NCBI RefSeq assembly: GCF_034190915.1
Contig: NW_026947493.1
Coordinates: 44,324,501-44,388,500, forward strand
From: Cavia porcellus
Taxonomy: Eukaryota; Chordata; Mammalia; Rodentia; Caviidae
DNA length: 64,000 bases
Direction: 5' to 3'
Shown here: positions 45,383 through 57,778 of the stretch, one piece after another
How the letters are laid out: every line of letters starts with the position of its first letter
Numbering within the stretch: the stretch's first letter is position 1
Program-made: the position numbers and the translations under genes
The notes under the pieces: model-generated
The model's input: the letters and a program-made list of their open reading frames with translations, nothing else
The model's database searches: none
What the model was told of the DNA's origin: nothing

Positions 45383-45807
45383 TATCTGGATCTGGCCTAG
45401 ATCTCAATCTCCCAAACAAGTGTAAATGGAAGGCTTAAATAAATGAGATAAATGGTATGATTTTAGGGCTCCAGGAGGATCAAAACCCTCTTCAGAGTTC
45501 GGGGACTCTGGTGGCTAAGACAGGGAATACTTCTGTATCACCCATATTTATTTGGGGGGTTATAGTGGAAAATGCAGGAAATTGAACAGAACTTGGGAGT
45601 GGTTCAAAGATTTTGCAAGAAACAAATTATGTTAACAAGGAGAAGTATCTTAGAAGATCTCCATGTTGCATTTCACTACAGGCGTGAAATGCCTGCAGCT
45701 ACAGTCTTTATTTACTTAATTGGAGTTGGAACCAGGTATTCTCCGTTGTTATCTTACCCAGGACATGCAGCAGCCATGCATGCAGCCAGTTTCAATGGCT
45801 CCCAACG
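45383..45807 (-). repeat. Outer provirus 5' LTR
   Basis: About 425 bp, homologous to 34324-34757. The first base of its terminal TG (on the - strand) has mutated, giving CGTTGGGAGCC. The two LTRs differ at many positions, so the insertion is old. Confidence 0.82.
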
Positions 45808-45813
45808 GTTTGT
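45808..45813. repeat. 6-bp target-site duplication, right
   Basis: GTTTGT, matching 34318-34323. Confidence 0.6.
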
Positions 45814-47589
45814 CTTTTAATAGCATGGCATACACTTTCGATCCTCTGAATAGTAAGCCCTTGGTTCTTAAATGAAGACCTTGTTAAAAGAATTTAGTGT
45901 GTAACGGGCTCAATAAACTTGGGGTGGAGCTCAGGGAGGTTCATTTTAGAAAGCTTTCAGGTGATTTTAATACAATCATCCCTGTCCCGCCTTAAGAAAT
46001 ATTTATCAAGAGATCAGAGTTCTATGGTTTTCAGCCTCACCACTGTGCCATTTTCTTAGCTGTCTCTCAGACACGTATGTGGAGCTGAGCCAAATTCTTT
46101 GGAGGGGTAAAACCCTACTGATGATTCAAACTGAAGTACAGTGCTCTCAGAAGTGAGATGGCAGGCCTAGAGGATTGTACATAGACTGTTTTGATAAAGG
46201 GAAATGCATAAGTAATTTTTTCACTGGAAACAACTGGTAAAACAAAAGTTCTGTTTTATTTATTGTATTTGATGGAAAACTGCTTTATTTTCTTATTTTT
46301 CCCCCCACTTGGGAATAGGCAGACCCTGGAGGAAGAAAAGCCTTCATTCCTTGTTGCCTGTAGTGTTTGGAGAGAAGGTTCAGTCATGTTTGAGTTTCCC
46401 AGTCATTACTGAATATGTGCTTCTTATGTCTTCCTTTTCTGTTTATCAGGTGCTATTGCTTTTATTCTTTAATGTGTGTTGCCCTTTGTTACTTGGTCAC
46501 TCCTTGTGAAGCCATGTACATTATTTGTTCTTTGTTCTTGGCTGTATCTAAATAACCATATACAAAAGAGGAAAATCACAACTTTTACATCATTCAAAAG
46601 TTGTATTTTTAATGTAAGAAGAAAAGTACAATCCTTTTTTGTTTCATTACACATGATTGTAACAACCATGCTTTGAAACATACCTTATCTAGCAAACCAA
46701 TAGTTTTCTTGTAAATACTGAAGAAAGAATCTATTATAGCATTCCTGGAACAAGTTAACATGCCACTTTCTTGCATCAAAACTATACATTCAGTTTATTT
46801 AAATGTCATTAGTTGTGGACTGTTACAATTTGTTTGAAGTAAAGTATATGTGGATGACATTTACATAAAAACGTACATGGATTACTGTTTTTGTTGAATT
46901 TATTGGAAATAATCAGTATTTAGTAAGTCTTGACTTTCTTTACAAGAAAAGGCAATAAGCATTAAATCCAGGAATTCTGTTGTCTGTCCATTTAAAAAAT
47001 TTAAGACGACCTGTCTACTAGTCTATTTTTTGATTAGCAACCAGTAACACGTTTATGTTTTGAAACCCCTACAGTTCCTAAAACAAAACTGGCACAAATA
47101 TCCTTGCCTCTCCTTGAATTTACATACCACAAAGATGTTGGAAAAAAGTTACAGCAATGCAAAGATGTCTAAATAGTCCAGTGCCATGGTGATGGTTATT
47201 GTTTCTGGAGTTTATTGTATAGACTGGAATGGTCACTTTCGTATTGTATCCTCGTTTATTATGGTAATTGACTTTCGAAGAGCAGACAGGAGGTGTCTTG
47301 TGAAAGTCTTGGTTGGAGGGGGGAGGGGTTCGAAAGCAAACCTGTTTTGTGCCTGAATAAAACCAAAGAAATCAATGTGCTTCTTTTCAAAGACAGGAGG
47401 GTCAATACTGTGGTTGTTTTTGTTCCCATCGAGTTATATAACCGTGGGGACTTTTTTCTTTGCTTTCAGGATTTGTGCAAAACCCATTAATACTAAACAA
47501 TAGACGGGAGTCTCAGGAGCAATTCTGGAGCTGTCCCGGAGTGTGTCCTCTAGGTTTGGGAACCTCCAATTAGTTCCATCACAAGGGCC

Positions 47590-47592
<3 letters not shown>
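45814..47592. other. Single-copy flank upstream of PREX2
   Basis: No repeat I can name and no coding frame with a motif. This is the most likely place for distal PREX2 promoter elements, but no specific site can be supported by eye. Confidence 0.5.

Positions 47593-47649
<57 letters not shown>
47593..47649. repeat. (TG)n microsatellite near the PREX2 promoter
   Basis: 57 bp of uninterrupted TG, ending about 430 bp before the PREX2 start codon and about 100 bp before the CpG-rich region. Confidence 0.97.
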
Positions 47650-47651
<2 letters not shown>

Positions 47652-47927
47652 AGTTTGCTGGCACGACACACTTCCCCAGGGTTGTGTTTCCTTTTTCCTG
47701 AGATTTGGCGAAGGGTAAAGGGTCGGAGTCACATGGACAGAAAGCATTTGATTCATGTCCAAGTCACCGCGGTGGCAGCAGGGGCCGCTCCCTCCGGCTC
47801 AGGCCGCGTGAGGCAGGAGCGGCGGGGCTCGGCCCGCGGGGCAGAGGCCAGAGCCGCCTCTCCAGGGAGTCTGCCGAGCGGAGCCCCGCGCCCTCCTCTG
47901 CCCTCCGCCCGGGCTCTCCTCCTCAGC

Positions 47928-47933
47928 ATGTGA
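47928..47933 (+). promoter_or_regulatory. Start-stop upstream ORF (ATG-TGA)
   Basis: ATG directly followed by TGA (context CTCAGCATGTGAAG), 150 bases before the PREX2 start codon. If transcription begins upstream of it, scanning ribosomes would meet a one-codon ORF, an arrangement known to stall or reduce initiation downstream. Whether it is in the mRNA is unknown. Confidence 0.5.
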
Positions 47934-48353
<420 letters not shown>

Positions 48354-48881
48354 TAAAAGGCTGTAGGCGCGGTGGGCGGCCCGGAGAGCTCTGAGTCGGG
48401 AAAGTTAGGTGCAAAGGGAGCGCGCTCCTGCCCGGGGATCCTGGCTGCCCCATCTCCCCTCACTTTTCCGTCTCCCTCTCGTGCGTGGTGTCCGTGCCTT
48501 CTCCCCCTCTCCAGAGTATGTTGTCTTAAAGCGTTGATGTGGTGGACAAGGATGCAGTCTGCTACATGTGGGTCTGTGTAGCTTAAAAAAAAAACCACTG
48601 AGTCTGTTGGAGCTGGAGTTTTACTCAGATAACATGGCAGTGAAATTCTTTAGTCATAATCATTTTTGAAACATGGGGTGTGTTTGGGGGGGGTGCACAG
48701 AAAGAGCGTCAGGGTTGTGATCTTTACCAGCTGTTGGGTATTGAAGACACATGTGTGCTGGCTCCGACCTAGCCCCACAATCTCCTTCCTCCCGGCTTAA
48801 CTTGTGTGCACGGAGACCATGAAAGTGGTGTATGAAACTCATGCCTAACAACATTGGGGTTTCCTAGAACTGGGCATGAAC

Positions 48882-48950
48882 TTTACAGAAGTAGGGGGCA
48901 AGTAACTTACGAGACATTTACAGAAGTAGAAGCAAATAACTTATGAGACA
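48882..48950 (+). repeat. Tandem duplication of about 35 bp
   Basis: Two head-to-tail copies, 48882-48916 and 48917-48950, each running from TTTACAGAAGTAG to GAGACA, with a few substitutions and one indel. Confidence 0.88.
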
Positions 48951-49409
48951 TCACTCAAACTCTTTGACTTTTTCGCTGTTCACTGCTGAAAAGACAAATA
49001 ATTTGAAGATTGGCTCCTGTCTACCCAGATGCGTGGGAAAACATCATTTAAAAAAAGCCTGGCACAACTCTTCTAAGCTTCTCCTTCCATCGCTGTGTTC
49101 CTCTGGTCGGAAGGGAAATGTTTCAAATGCCAAACTTCCTGCTCAGTTTTGTGAAATCTAAAAAGTTTCTGCTGACAGTCAGGATGGAGGAAATTCTTGG
49201 CTGTGTCAAGAAGGGAAGAACAATGTCTTGGAGTTCTAAAAATTGCACCAAAATGCACAGGTTGCCTTTTCCAATATACTTGAGCTCTCAGGGACCAAGT
49301 CCTTCTTTGGAAAGGTGCAAGTATTTTAGAATATTCTAGTAATTGGTGATATATAGAATTAATTGAATATGTCCAGGCAGCAGTGACTGAAAAGAGCTTG
49401 CTTGCTTAT

Positions 49410-49620
49410 TTATTTATTTATTTATTGGTGTACTGGAGATTGAATCCAGAGCCTTCAAACTGGGCTATATTCTCAGGCCTTTTAATTAATTAACTGATTT
49501 CTAATTTTGAGACCTGTTCTACCTAAATTGCCCAGCCTGTCATTGAACTTGTGAGCCTTTTGCCTCTGTCTCCCAAACTGCTGGGATTACAAGCCTGTAT
49601 CATCACATCTGGCTAAGAAG
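49410..49620 (-). repeat. B1 plus ID-like dimeric SINE, antisense
   Basis: (TTTA)n, then an antisense ID-like unit (GTACTGGAGATTGAATCCAG), then an antisense B1/7SL unit (TTTTGAGACCTG, TTGCCCAGCCTG, CTGCTGGGATTACAAGCCTG). Confidence 0.7.
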
Positions 49621-50739
49621 AGCATACTTTAAAGGAGATTTAATTTTTAGTAGCTTCAGATGAGAGTATCATGAAACTTTGTGGTTGACGAAAGTCCTTT
49701 GAGTTTTGAAGGATTGGAGTAATTTGTTAGTTACTGCTTTCTGAAAATAGAAGAAAAAGGTGCAGTGCAAAATGCTTAATTGCTGAAGTAGGCCACAAAC
49801 ATAATTACCTGAACAACTAATTTGCTGATCTTTGTTTAAAATATTAGTTTCTTTTCATCTGAACATCAGAATATCATAACTGAAAACTGTTCATACTATG
49901 TAGAGTAAGGAATGAGCATGTAGGAGGTTTAAAAATTGTATTTTCCTTTTTACAAGTAGAAAATCATCTTATGATTTTGTTTGTGCTATTTTCAAAAACT
50001 ATGAGCTTTTCCACTTTTCCTGTGTTCATTGTGCTGTATTTGCTTATACATATAAATGCACTTATTGGCCTGAATGGCCTGTAGACAAAGATTTACTCTG
50101 GCTTCTTTTTGGTCAAAACCACAAAAGTGTAAAGTCTATTTATAACCATTTATAACCCATTATAGAATATTTTCTTTCGGAATTAGAGAAACAATCCCTT
50201 CAGAGTTCTACTTGATGGCCTATAGTTGATGTAGTATGTAAAGTTTTCATAGGAGACTATGCTAATACAAGAGCCTAAAAGTATTTATGCCCCTTGATCT
50301 GATAATTTCCCTTCTAAGAACTTATTCTGAGGGAATGATCAGAAATAGACACAAATAATAAAAAATATTTTTTAAAAATCAGGTATATTAATAAAGTTGA
50401 GTGAGAAATTTATTGGCAATAAGTTGATATGCATACGTAAGTCAAATTTAAATGTTTGTTATATTGGTCATTGTTTTCGATTTCTGCCATTGGGTTAAGC
50501 CACTGTTACAAATGAAGGGTGACTGTAGAAAGAGGAAGAAGAGATAAAAATATTTTTGCTCTACTAAGAACATATTTTGAAACATTATTTTGCTTTATTG
50601 AAAAAAAAGCAGGATCAAAAGGAAAATTTTTTACTCATATTTTATTTGCAGTTCCCTCCTCTCAATTCTACCTTTTAAGGAAAGAACATCTTACCTCCAG
50701 ACCCTAGTCGGTCCATAAGCATTGCCATTTTTTTTCTAT

Positions 50740-50835
50740 ACATGTTATTATTATTATATTATTATTTTTTTGAGAAAGGGTCTTGCTATGTAACGTAGGC
50801 TGGCCTTGAACTCACTTATATAGCCCAGGCCTGGG
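50740..50835 (-). repeat. B1 fragment, antisense
   Basis: TTTTTTTGAGAAAGGGTCTT, GCTGGCCTTGAACTCAC and TAGCCCAGGCCTGG match the antisense B1 right half; truncated. Confidence 0.8.
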
Positions 50836-51109
50836 AAACTTCACAGACAGCTTTCACTGTGGGCCAGTGCCAATGAGGCAGCATGGCAGGCAGCATGTAC
50901 TGTTTAAACTGGGACACTCCTGACAGAGAAAGGAAATGCTGTTACTAATTACACTGAGAAACAGATGTAAACTGGTTTGTTCCTAGAACACCTGCAGTCA
51001 TGGTTTTTCCATGTCATAGGCCCTTTAAGACAAACATTTTGAGCTATATGCTTTTGCATAAAAGATTTTGAAAGTTGTTATCTATCTGGGCTCTGATTTC
51101 AGATATTCT

Positions 51110-51285
51110 CGAATTAGAGTCTTGCCCCTAGTTCTTGGTGTAACTTAAAAGAGTCCCATTTTCCTCATCTGTGAAAAGGGGAAATAACAGTCTTTCTCAA
51201 GATTGCTACAAGGCGGAAATCATGTATTTGGGCCTCTGCTTAGTTTCTGACACATAATAGGACTGTGCAAATAGTTACTTTTATT
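51110..51285 (+). repeat. MIR, sense
   Basis: TAGAGTCTTGCCCCTAG, CCCATTTTCCTCATCTGTGA, AAAGGGGAAATAACAG and GACACATAATAGGACTGTGC preserve the MIR core and 3' end order. Confidence 0.75.
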
Positions 51286-51944
51286 TATTTTGATGTTACA
51301 AAGAACCAGGAATACTGGTCCTCATTAGATACCTTTAATTTTTGTTATATTCGTAAGTCTGCAGTTTTGTCTGAAACTGAGCCTCTTATTTCCCAAGTCG
51401 TGTAGTCTTTTACATGGTATTCTTAAAATACTCAGTTGACTTTTAAGACAGTTAGGAAACTTTAGATGTAATGAACACTATGGTTATTATGAAGCCTTAA
51501 GGATTTGCATGTTTATTCTCTGATTGCTTTAATGTGATTGTGTCTCTGGATGCTTTAAATGTTGATGGGGCTTCAAGGGACCCCAGGTGGTGAGCTAAAT
51601 TTTATAGCTTTGGACTCTCCACTACAGCTTTTCTCTTTCTCAGATTTGTGCTTTTGCAAAAACAGTTAGAAAAACAACTTACCTAGATGGTAAATTCCCA
51701 GAATACGGATTGTGTGTTTGCTTCCTGTGTGCACTTTTCTTGGCCGGAACATGGTGCTTTGTAAATAGCAGGTGTTCATGAAAATAAACAAACAGGCAAA
51801 CAAAGCGAGTGCAAACAAAGCAGAGTTTGAATGAATTTGAAAACAATCTCTTTTCAGTCAAGACCTTTTCAGGCAAAGATGAATTGATACAGTGCATTGT
51901 GTGCAAGACTTAGGCTCCACTCAGCATTGTGCCTGTGATTTATG

Positions 51945-52240
51945 TTACTGACGCACCAATTCATATGCTGAAGTCCTAACCTCCAGTACTTCAGAGTGGG
52001 ACTGAATGTGCAGATACACTGGTTTGTTTAAAAGAAGAAACTTGAGTCCACAGAGAGATACTAGGGATGCATGCACACAGAGGCAAGGCCATGGAAGTCA
52101 AGCCAAAGAGAAAGGTCTCTGGAAAAGCCAAAATACTGACACCATCATGATCTTTAACTTCCAGCCTTTAGAACTATGAGGGAATTAATTCCTATTAAAT
52201 TCACTGTTTTGTTATGGCAGCCTAAGCAGACAGACAACTT
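51945..52240 (+). repeat. MLT1-like LTR, sense
   Basis: CCAATTCATATGCTGAAGTC, CTAACCTCCAGTACTTCAGA, ACACAGAGGCAAGGCCATGG and TTTGTTATGGCAGCCTAAGC. Typical order, diverged. Confidence 0.65.
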
Positions 52241-53939
52241 ATGTTAGACAATGGAGATGCGAAGAGAAGTCTTGTCCATATTAAGCTCATAATTTATTGA
52301 GGGGCTAAGAAAAGTACATAGGTAGTCACAAGGCCATGTGGGAAATACCACAGGTGTCAAAAGCCAAATGGTTTGGAGACATTAAGGGAGTCTTTCAATC
52401 TAGGAGTGAGGGGAGTTTTGAGAGGCTTAGCACAGAGCTGATGAAGGGGCAGGAGAAATGTGGCAGATAGGAAGGAGCACTGTCCACCCCTCAAAACGCA
52501 GCATGTGGAATGGTAGAGCTTGCCCTCTGAGGGTGCCAGCACATTGTTCATGGTTGGAAATAAAAAGTCCTGTGCTTTTTGGATATTGGTAGGAGATGAA
52601 GTAAGTATAATCCAGTTTGAGGAAAGTTCCATTCCTGAGAATTCTGCCTTTAACTCTAGGGAGTAGAAAGTCTGTTGTGAGGGAATACTTGCTCTCAATA
52701 ATAAGAAAGCCTCAGATGTCTACAGCTGAAATGGGATGTCCTGAGGTTCAGGCCAAGATTTCTTGCGTCCATCTCTGAGTTTCATCTTGAGATCCTTCTC
52801 ATGGCTCACTGCCTCCTGTGTCTCTCTGTCCTCATTACAGATACCCCTTTAACCAGCTGCACAGCATACGGAAAAAACTTCTCCTTGTTCCTCTCAATCT
52901 GGGACAGGATATTACCTTTGAAAAGTCCTTGCTATTTACTAAGGCAGTACAGATGCCAGTAATAATGGAAACTACATAAAACATAAATACAGTCTAGCTT
53001 CTGTGTGATAGATTTCTGCCCCTACCAAAACGATCCTGCTCTCAGGGTGCAAACCTGCCTTGTTTTTCTCCTAAGCTTTCGGACACTTTCCTTTGATACA
53101 CTTGGCTGGATACTCCTGACTGGCTTTGGCTGGATTGCTTGTTTTTTCGCCATTAGTTTCAATATGTGTCCAAGCAGGATGGCATCAGGAAACTGCTTTT
53201 AGAATGAAATGACTCTCTTTTGTAGTGAATGTACTGTGAACGAAATAGGATTCTTTCTTGATTCTGGTTTTTGGAATATGGCTAGACTACTCTACTCATA
53301 GAGAGATGTGTGTTTAGTTTTATGATTTTTAGAAGCTTTCAAAGATTGGAATACCAGGAACAAGTGGGAGCCAAGGATCTAGTTTTCAACAGAGGATTTT
53401 GTAAAGTTCAGAACTTTAAAGAGTAGATCGTATGAAGACTGAAGAGGTTTCTAGATTTAGTGATTGGAACACCTTTGAGAGTTTGGTTTTAGTAGTATAT
53501 ATGAGCAGAGGCTGGACTGTAACAATGGCTTGAGATGTAATACAAGCTGAGGACCAGTGGAAAGACTGTTGGAGGATCTGGGTGGCAAAAGGAAAGGCTT
53601 AGTACCTGAAAGGGACGATTTAAGGAAGATGAGAATGGCCACAGAAAAGAGACAATAAAGGTAACTGAAGCAACTACAACAGGACATAGTAGAGGGCAAA
53701 TGGCATCATCATGTAAGCAATGTGAGGGCCTCCATGCTCACTGGAGATGATGGGGATTTGCCATCCTGCCAGAGAATATACTCAACACAAAGTATTGCAT
53801 AGACTAAGAACAAGCAGGCGGTCTCCTGTGTTACCTTAGGCAATAGAGATGCAGAGTCTGTAGCTTTTAGACCTGCTGAGTGGCCTGTTTTCCTCTTTAT
53901 AACCACTCACTGGGGTATTGGTCTCCACAGTGTGACAAT

Positions 53940-54155
53940 AAAGTGACATTGGAGGTAGCAGAGCATGAGTTAGGGAATCTCATGACCTGGTTTCAAATCC
54001 TGGCATTGAAACTTATAAACTATGTTACTTTCGGTGAACTATATAACCTTGTTATGTCTCAGTTTCATGTCTGGAAAGCACACCTAGAAATATTTCACAG
54101 GGCTGGCTTGACATTCAGATCAGCTAATGTAGGTAAAGGGTGGGCAGGTAGTAAA
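53940..54155 (+). repeat. MIR, sense
   Basis: GAGCATGAGTTAGGGAATC, CTGGTTTCAAATCCTGGCAT, ACTATATAACCTTGTTATGT and CTCAGTTTCATGTCTGGAAA preserve the MIR tRNA-related head and core. Confidence 0.7.
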
Positions 54156-55334
54156 CATTTCCTCACTTTTCTCTTCCTCAGACTCTGTTTATCTCCTTTC
54201 CCTTGACCTCAGAGAACGAACCAGCATTTGCTAAAGTCTGCAGAATAATCATCTAGCTTGTGCCTGACCCCTTTCTCTTCCAAGTCTGGAAGGATAAGGA
54301 GACTTTAATAGGTAGAGAAAGGTCCTGAGATGGCCAGGGGGCGTGGGGAATGGTAAAGAAGGCATGGCCTTAGAGCCTGGGAAGAAGAGTACACCTGTAA
54401 AGTTGTAAGGTCAGTGACCACTTTAGGAAAAGGGAGGTTAGGGGAGAGTGAAGTTGAAAGTTCCTACCTGATGACTTTTATTTCCCTGCGATGTTGATCT
54501 CTGGTTTTCTGTCTTGTGTTGCTTTTGTTTTTGTTTTGTTTGTTTTTGCTGGCAGTGAGGTTTCATAAATATTTCAAACATGTGATTTCAAGGCATAGAA
54601 AAGTGAATTGTATGTGAATAGTTGAGATCAAATGTATAACAATCTTTGTACAATTATTCTTTTCAAATATGATTTTCTTAAATGCAAAATATATATTTAG
54701 AAGTCAAATTAGAGAACTAAGCTCTTATTTATTACGTATGAGTAGGTCTGAATTTTGATACAATTACAGTCATTTGAACTACAGTGTAAATTATATGAAA
54801 CTCATTTTATATTTATTGTACATATTTAAAAAAAAGAACCATGTGTTTATCTTACAGCACTTTGATGTGATTTTTCTTTCGAAATTTGTCTTTTTACACT
54901 GTCTTTCTGAGTGTTCTTTTACCTTATACCGGGTATTAATACCAATACTTGTTATATCTGTATTTTGAGTACATTAATTTGACCTAACAATTATTTTTAT
55001 TTCTCATAAAAGCTTATTCATAATACTTAATTTTCATAAACAGGTTTTTATTATTCTTTATTGCAAGATTTATGTGTTTAAAATTACTTGAATTTTAATT
55101 TATTAAAGTTATTAGTTTTATAAAAATCAAGATCATATTTGATTTACAATATTATAGTTACTTTGAATAATCATAAATCCAGGAAAGATATCCTTAGGGG
55201 ATGTTTATTGCTGAAAATTATAGTTGGATCCCTTTTTCTGAGAGCATAATCATTTGACTTTTGGCACTCTAATAAAAATATATTTCCTTTTTCTTCGTTT
55301 TTCATGAACCTATTGCTTTCATCCAAGATTTCAG

Positions 55335-55500
55335 TGATTGTAGTTATAAGAAAATTGATGAATTCAACTTATGGCTTTAAACCATTCTAGATAATATAGA
55401 TGATTTCAGATTTTGATTTCTTGAATAACTTTGCTGTCTTCTAGCATTACCATGTAGTTAAATATAGTGTACAATAAGGAATCTGTTTTTGCAAAGAGTA
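55335..55500 (+). repeat. Local duplicated segment, copy A
   Basis: Shares GATGATTTCAGATTTTGATT, AATAACTTTGCTG (AATAATTTTGCTT in copy B), TTCTAGC and AAATATAGTGTACAA with 56310-56485, in the same order and orientation. I do not recognise it as a known repeat family. Confidence 0.75.
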
Positions 55501-56309
55501 GCTAAGCTATGGACATTGTGTTCTCTCATTTGAAATATGTATTTTCTATTAAAAGACAAGTCCTTCTATTTAAAATGGTTAATTTATATAAAACTTAACA
55601 ATGACTCCAGCTGATTAAATTTACAATATTGTTATAAAAGTACTTTCTGGATTTTAAGCAAAAATATAATAATATAGAATATGTATGAATACATATTCAT
55701 TTCTTTTTCTGAGAGACTCAAAGATCGATATCTGTTTGGCTTTTCTATTTTAGCTTTCAGTGATCTTTTGAGGTCATCTTGCTAGTAGGAGAAGCTTTGT
55801 GGATGGTGACAAATTTTCAGAGATTGTGCAACAAACATTGATGTTTTCTTTAATGCCTTATAATGCTTCAATTTGGCCTTGTTTCATACACCCTTGGAAG
55901 TCCTGCATTTTCTTATTTGTGACTGTTTCTCTAAAGAAAGAGATCTTAAGATTGCAGAAATAATATCTCTTCTTTCAAAGCTTTCTTTTTTGTTGTTGTT
56001 ATTGTCAGTGGCATAAGAATAGGACCTATGGAAAGACATTATTATACTCTATTAGTTCACTGAAATATTGGTTTCCTATCTACACATTTTAAGAGCACTG
56101 TAATAATTCATTATTGTCTCAGAAAACAATGAAGAGAGTTTTCACTTATTGCATGGTATATCTGTGTCATACTTGACTTTGTGTAGCTTAATGTGTTTTT
56201 TAAATTATGTAGAAATATATTTATATTTCCATATTTTTACAGTTTATTTTGAATAGCTAGATACAACTTTATTTTTCCTGTAAATCTTAACCATAAAATT
56301 TCTGACAGA

Positions 56310-56485
56310 AATTTCCAGTTCCCCTCCAGCTGATAAATTGAATTGAGATTATGATTTTGAAACAATTTTAGATAGTCTAGATGATTTCAGATTTTGATTC
56401 CTAGAATAATTTTGCTTTTTTCTAGCTTTACTGTACAGCTAAATATAGTGTACAAAGAAAGGCTTATTTTGCTATTCTTTCCTAT
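56310..56485 (+). repeat. Local duplicated segment, copy B
   Basis: The partner of 55335-55500, about 980 bp downstream in direct orientation, with roughly one difference every few bases. Confidence 0.75.
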
Positions 56486-57056
56486 AATAATAAAAGTTTT
56501 AGCTCTATACGTGATTATACAGCTTAAGAGAATATTTCATTTCCTAGCTTTTCTTGTGGAGAAGTATGAGCATATGTGTAGGTTTTGGCCGGGGGAATGT
56601 GAGCAGAAGTGGCCTAGGTAGTGTCTAAAGTGTGCCCTTAATAATGAAGTGTATGCACTTCTCTCTCTCTCTTCCTCCGTTTTCTTTCCTTCCCCTTTCC
56701 CTCCTCCTTCCCTTTCCTTTTTTTAATCTCCTTTCTTTCTGTTATCCCTTCTCCTCTTCATCCTTTGTATGAAGATATAGTGGTAGGTGATGGGATAGTC
56801 GCTTTGGACGCTAAAATAAAAATTATATATTGAACACAGAAGAGCAAGAAAATGGAAGACTCTTCCTTAATAAACAGTCTCATCTATGGTCTATTAAAAA
56901 TGGCTGATAAGAGAAGCCAATATTAATTAACTTGGTCCTAAAATCATATTGTAATTCCAAGTTTTTATTAACGTATGCAAATCTCTAATGAATTGGCAAA
57001 CTTTGATTTTTTTTTTTTGCACTTTTGTCCTGTCAAATTGAATACTCTTTTCTTTT

Positions 57057-57110
57057 CTTTTTTTGACACTGGAGGTTGAACTCACAACCGCTGAGCTAAA
57101 TCCCCAGCCC
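57057..57110 (-). repeat. ID SINE fragment, antisense
   Basis: GACACTGGAGGTTGAACTCA followed directly by CTGAGCTAAATCCCCAGCCC. The middle (anticodon-arm region) is deleted. Confidence 0.75.
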
Positions 57111-57778
57111 TAAATTGAATATTCTTTAATACTGTTATCTTCTCTTTAATGAATCTTGTCTAGCTCTGGCATTATTTCCTTGGATCATGCCAAAACTGTA
57201 CTCTTTCCCCCTACATGTTAGTTTTACCTTTAGGAAAAGGACAGTGGTTTTTTTTAATATATATATTTTTAAAGGCTATATGTTTTTTGTTCATTATATG
57301 TATTCATAAGGATATTTGTTAGGCAGCTTTCACTGCATAAAATACAGGACTGTTGGGAATAAAGTAGACCTGAGTAATCAACAGGGCATTTTTGGCATCC
57401 TTTTGTGAAGTCCTGGTTATGTAATTTTTTTAGACTCTTGCACAGTGGTGTTCCAGGGGATTACTCCTTCTGACGGAGTGCAGCTGCATCAGTATTCAGA
57501 TACCTTTTTTCCTACTATTTTATGGCTCCACCATCCCTTAGGACAAACTCAATCAGTGTCTGTGGGGGTGGAAGCCTGACACTTTGCATCGTTTCTGCAG
57601 GTGATCCTGATATGCAGGAGAGAGGGGCTCTTGGATGTGTGCTTGAAGCTGGCTTGCTGGTAGCACTTTCACAGTACAGCCCTGGGGTGATTGGCATGGG
57701 GGAAGGTGGGAAAGTCCAAGGTGAACACTTCCTTTAAAGATGTGACCTGGAAATTATACTTATCTCTTGACTGTCTTT

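Larger units (their letters stand above)
34324..45807 (-). mobile_element. Nested endogenous retroviruses (outer provirus)
   Basis: Two LTR copies in the same orientation (34324-34757 and 45383-45807) bracket about 10.6 kb. The insertion is flanked by the 6-bp duplication GTTTGT. The element reads on the - strand: a polypurine tract lies next to the left LTR, so left is 3'. The outer provirus keeps an integrase C-terminal remnant and an env-position remnant on the left (34.76-39.19 kb) and only about 0.6 kb after its 5' LTR on the right. A second provirus of a different class (39188-44787) sits inside. All retroviral frames are broken by stops, and outer gag, protease and most of pol are absent. 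Confidence 0.75.

Noticed and set aside
1..47600. Exons of the neighbouring gene expected upstream of PREX2 (CPA6 in human order)
   Set aside because: I looked for carboxypeptidase-type motifs on both strands and saw none. In human, as I recall, the gap between the two genes exceeds this window.
47550..47933. Frames with long VC/TH dipeptide repeats
   Set aside because: Translations of the (TG)n microsatellite.
52357..52698. 113-codon - strand frame in PREX2 intron 1
   Set aside because: No recognisable domain, no splice or polyadenylation context, and composition like the surrounding intron.
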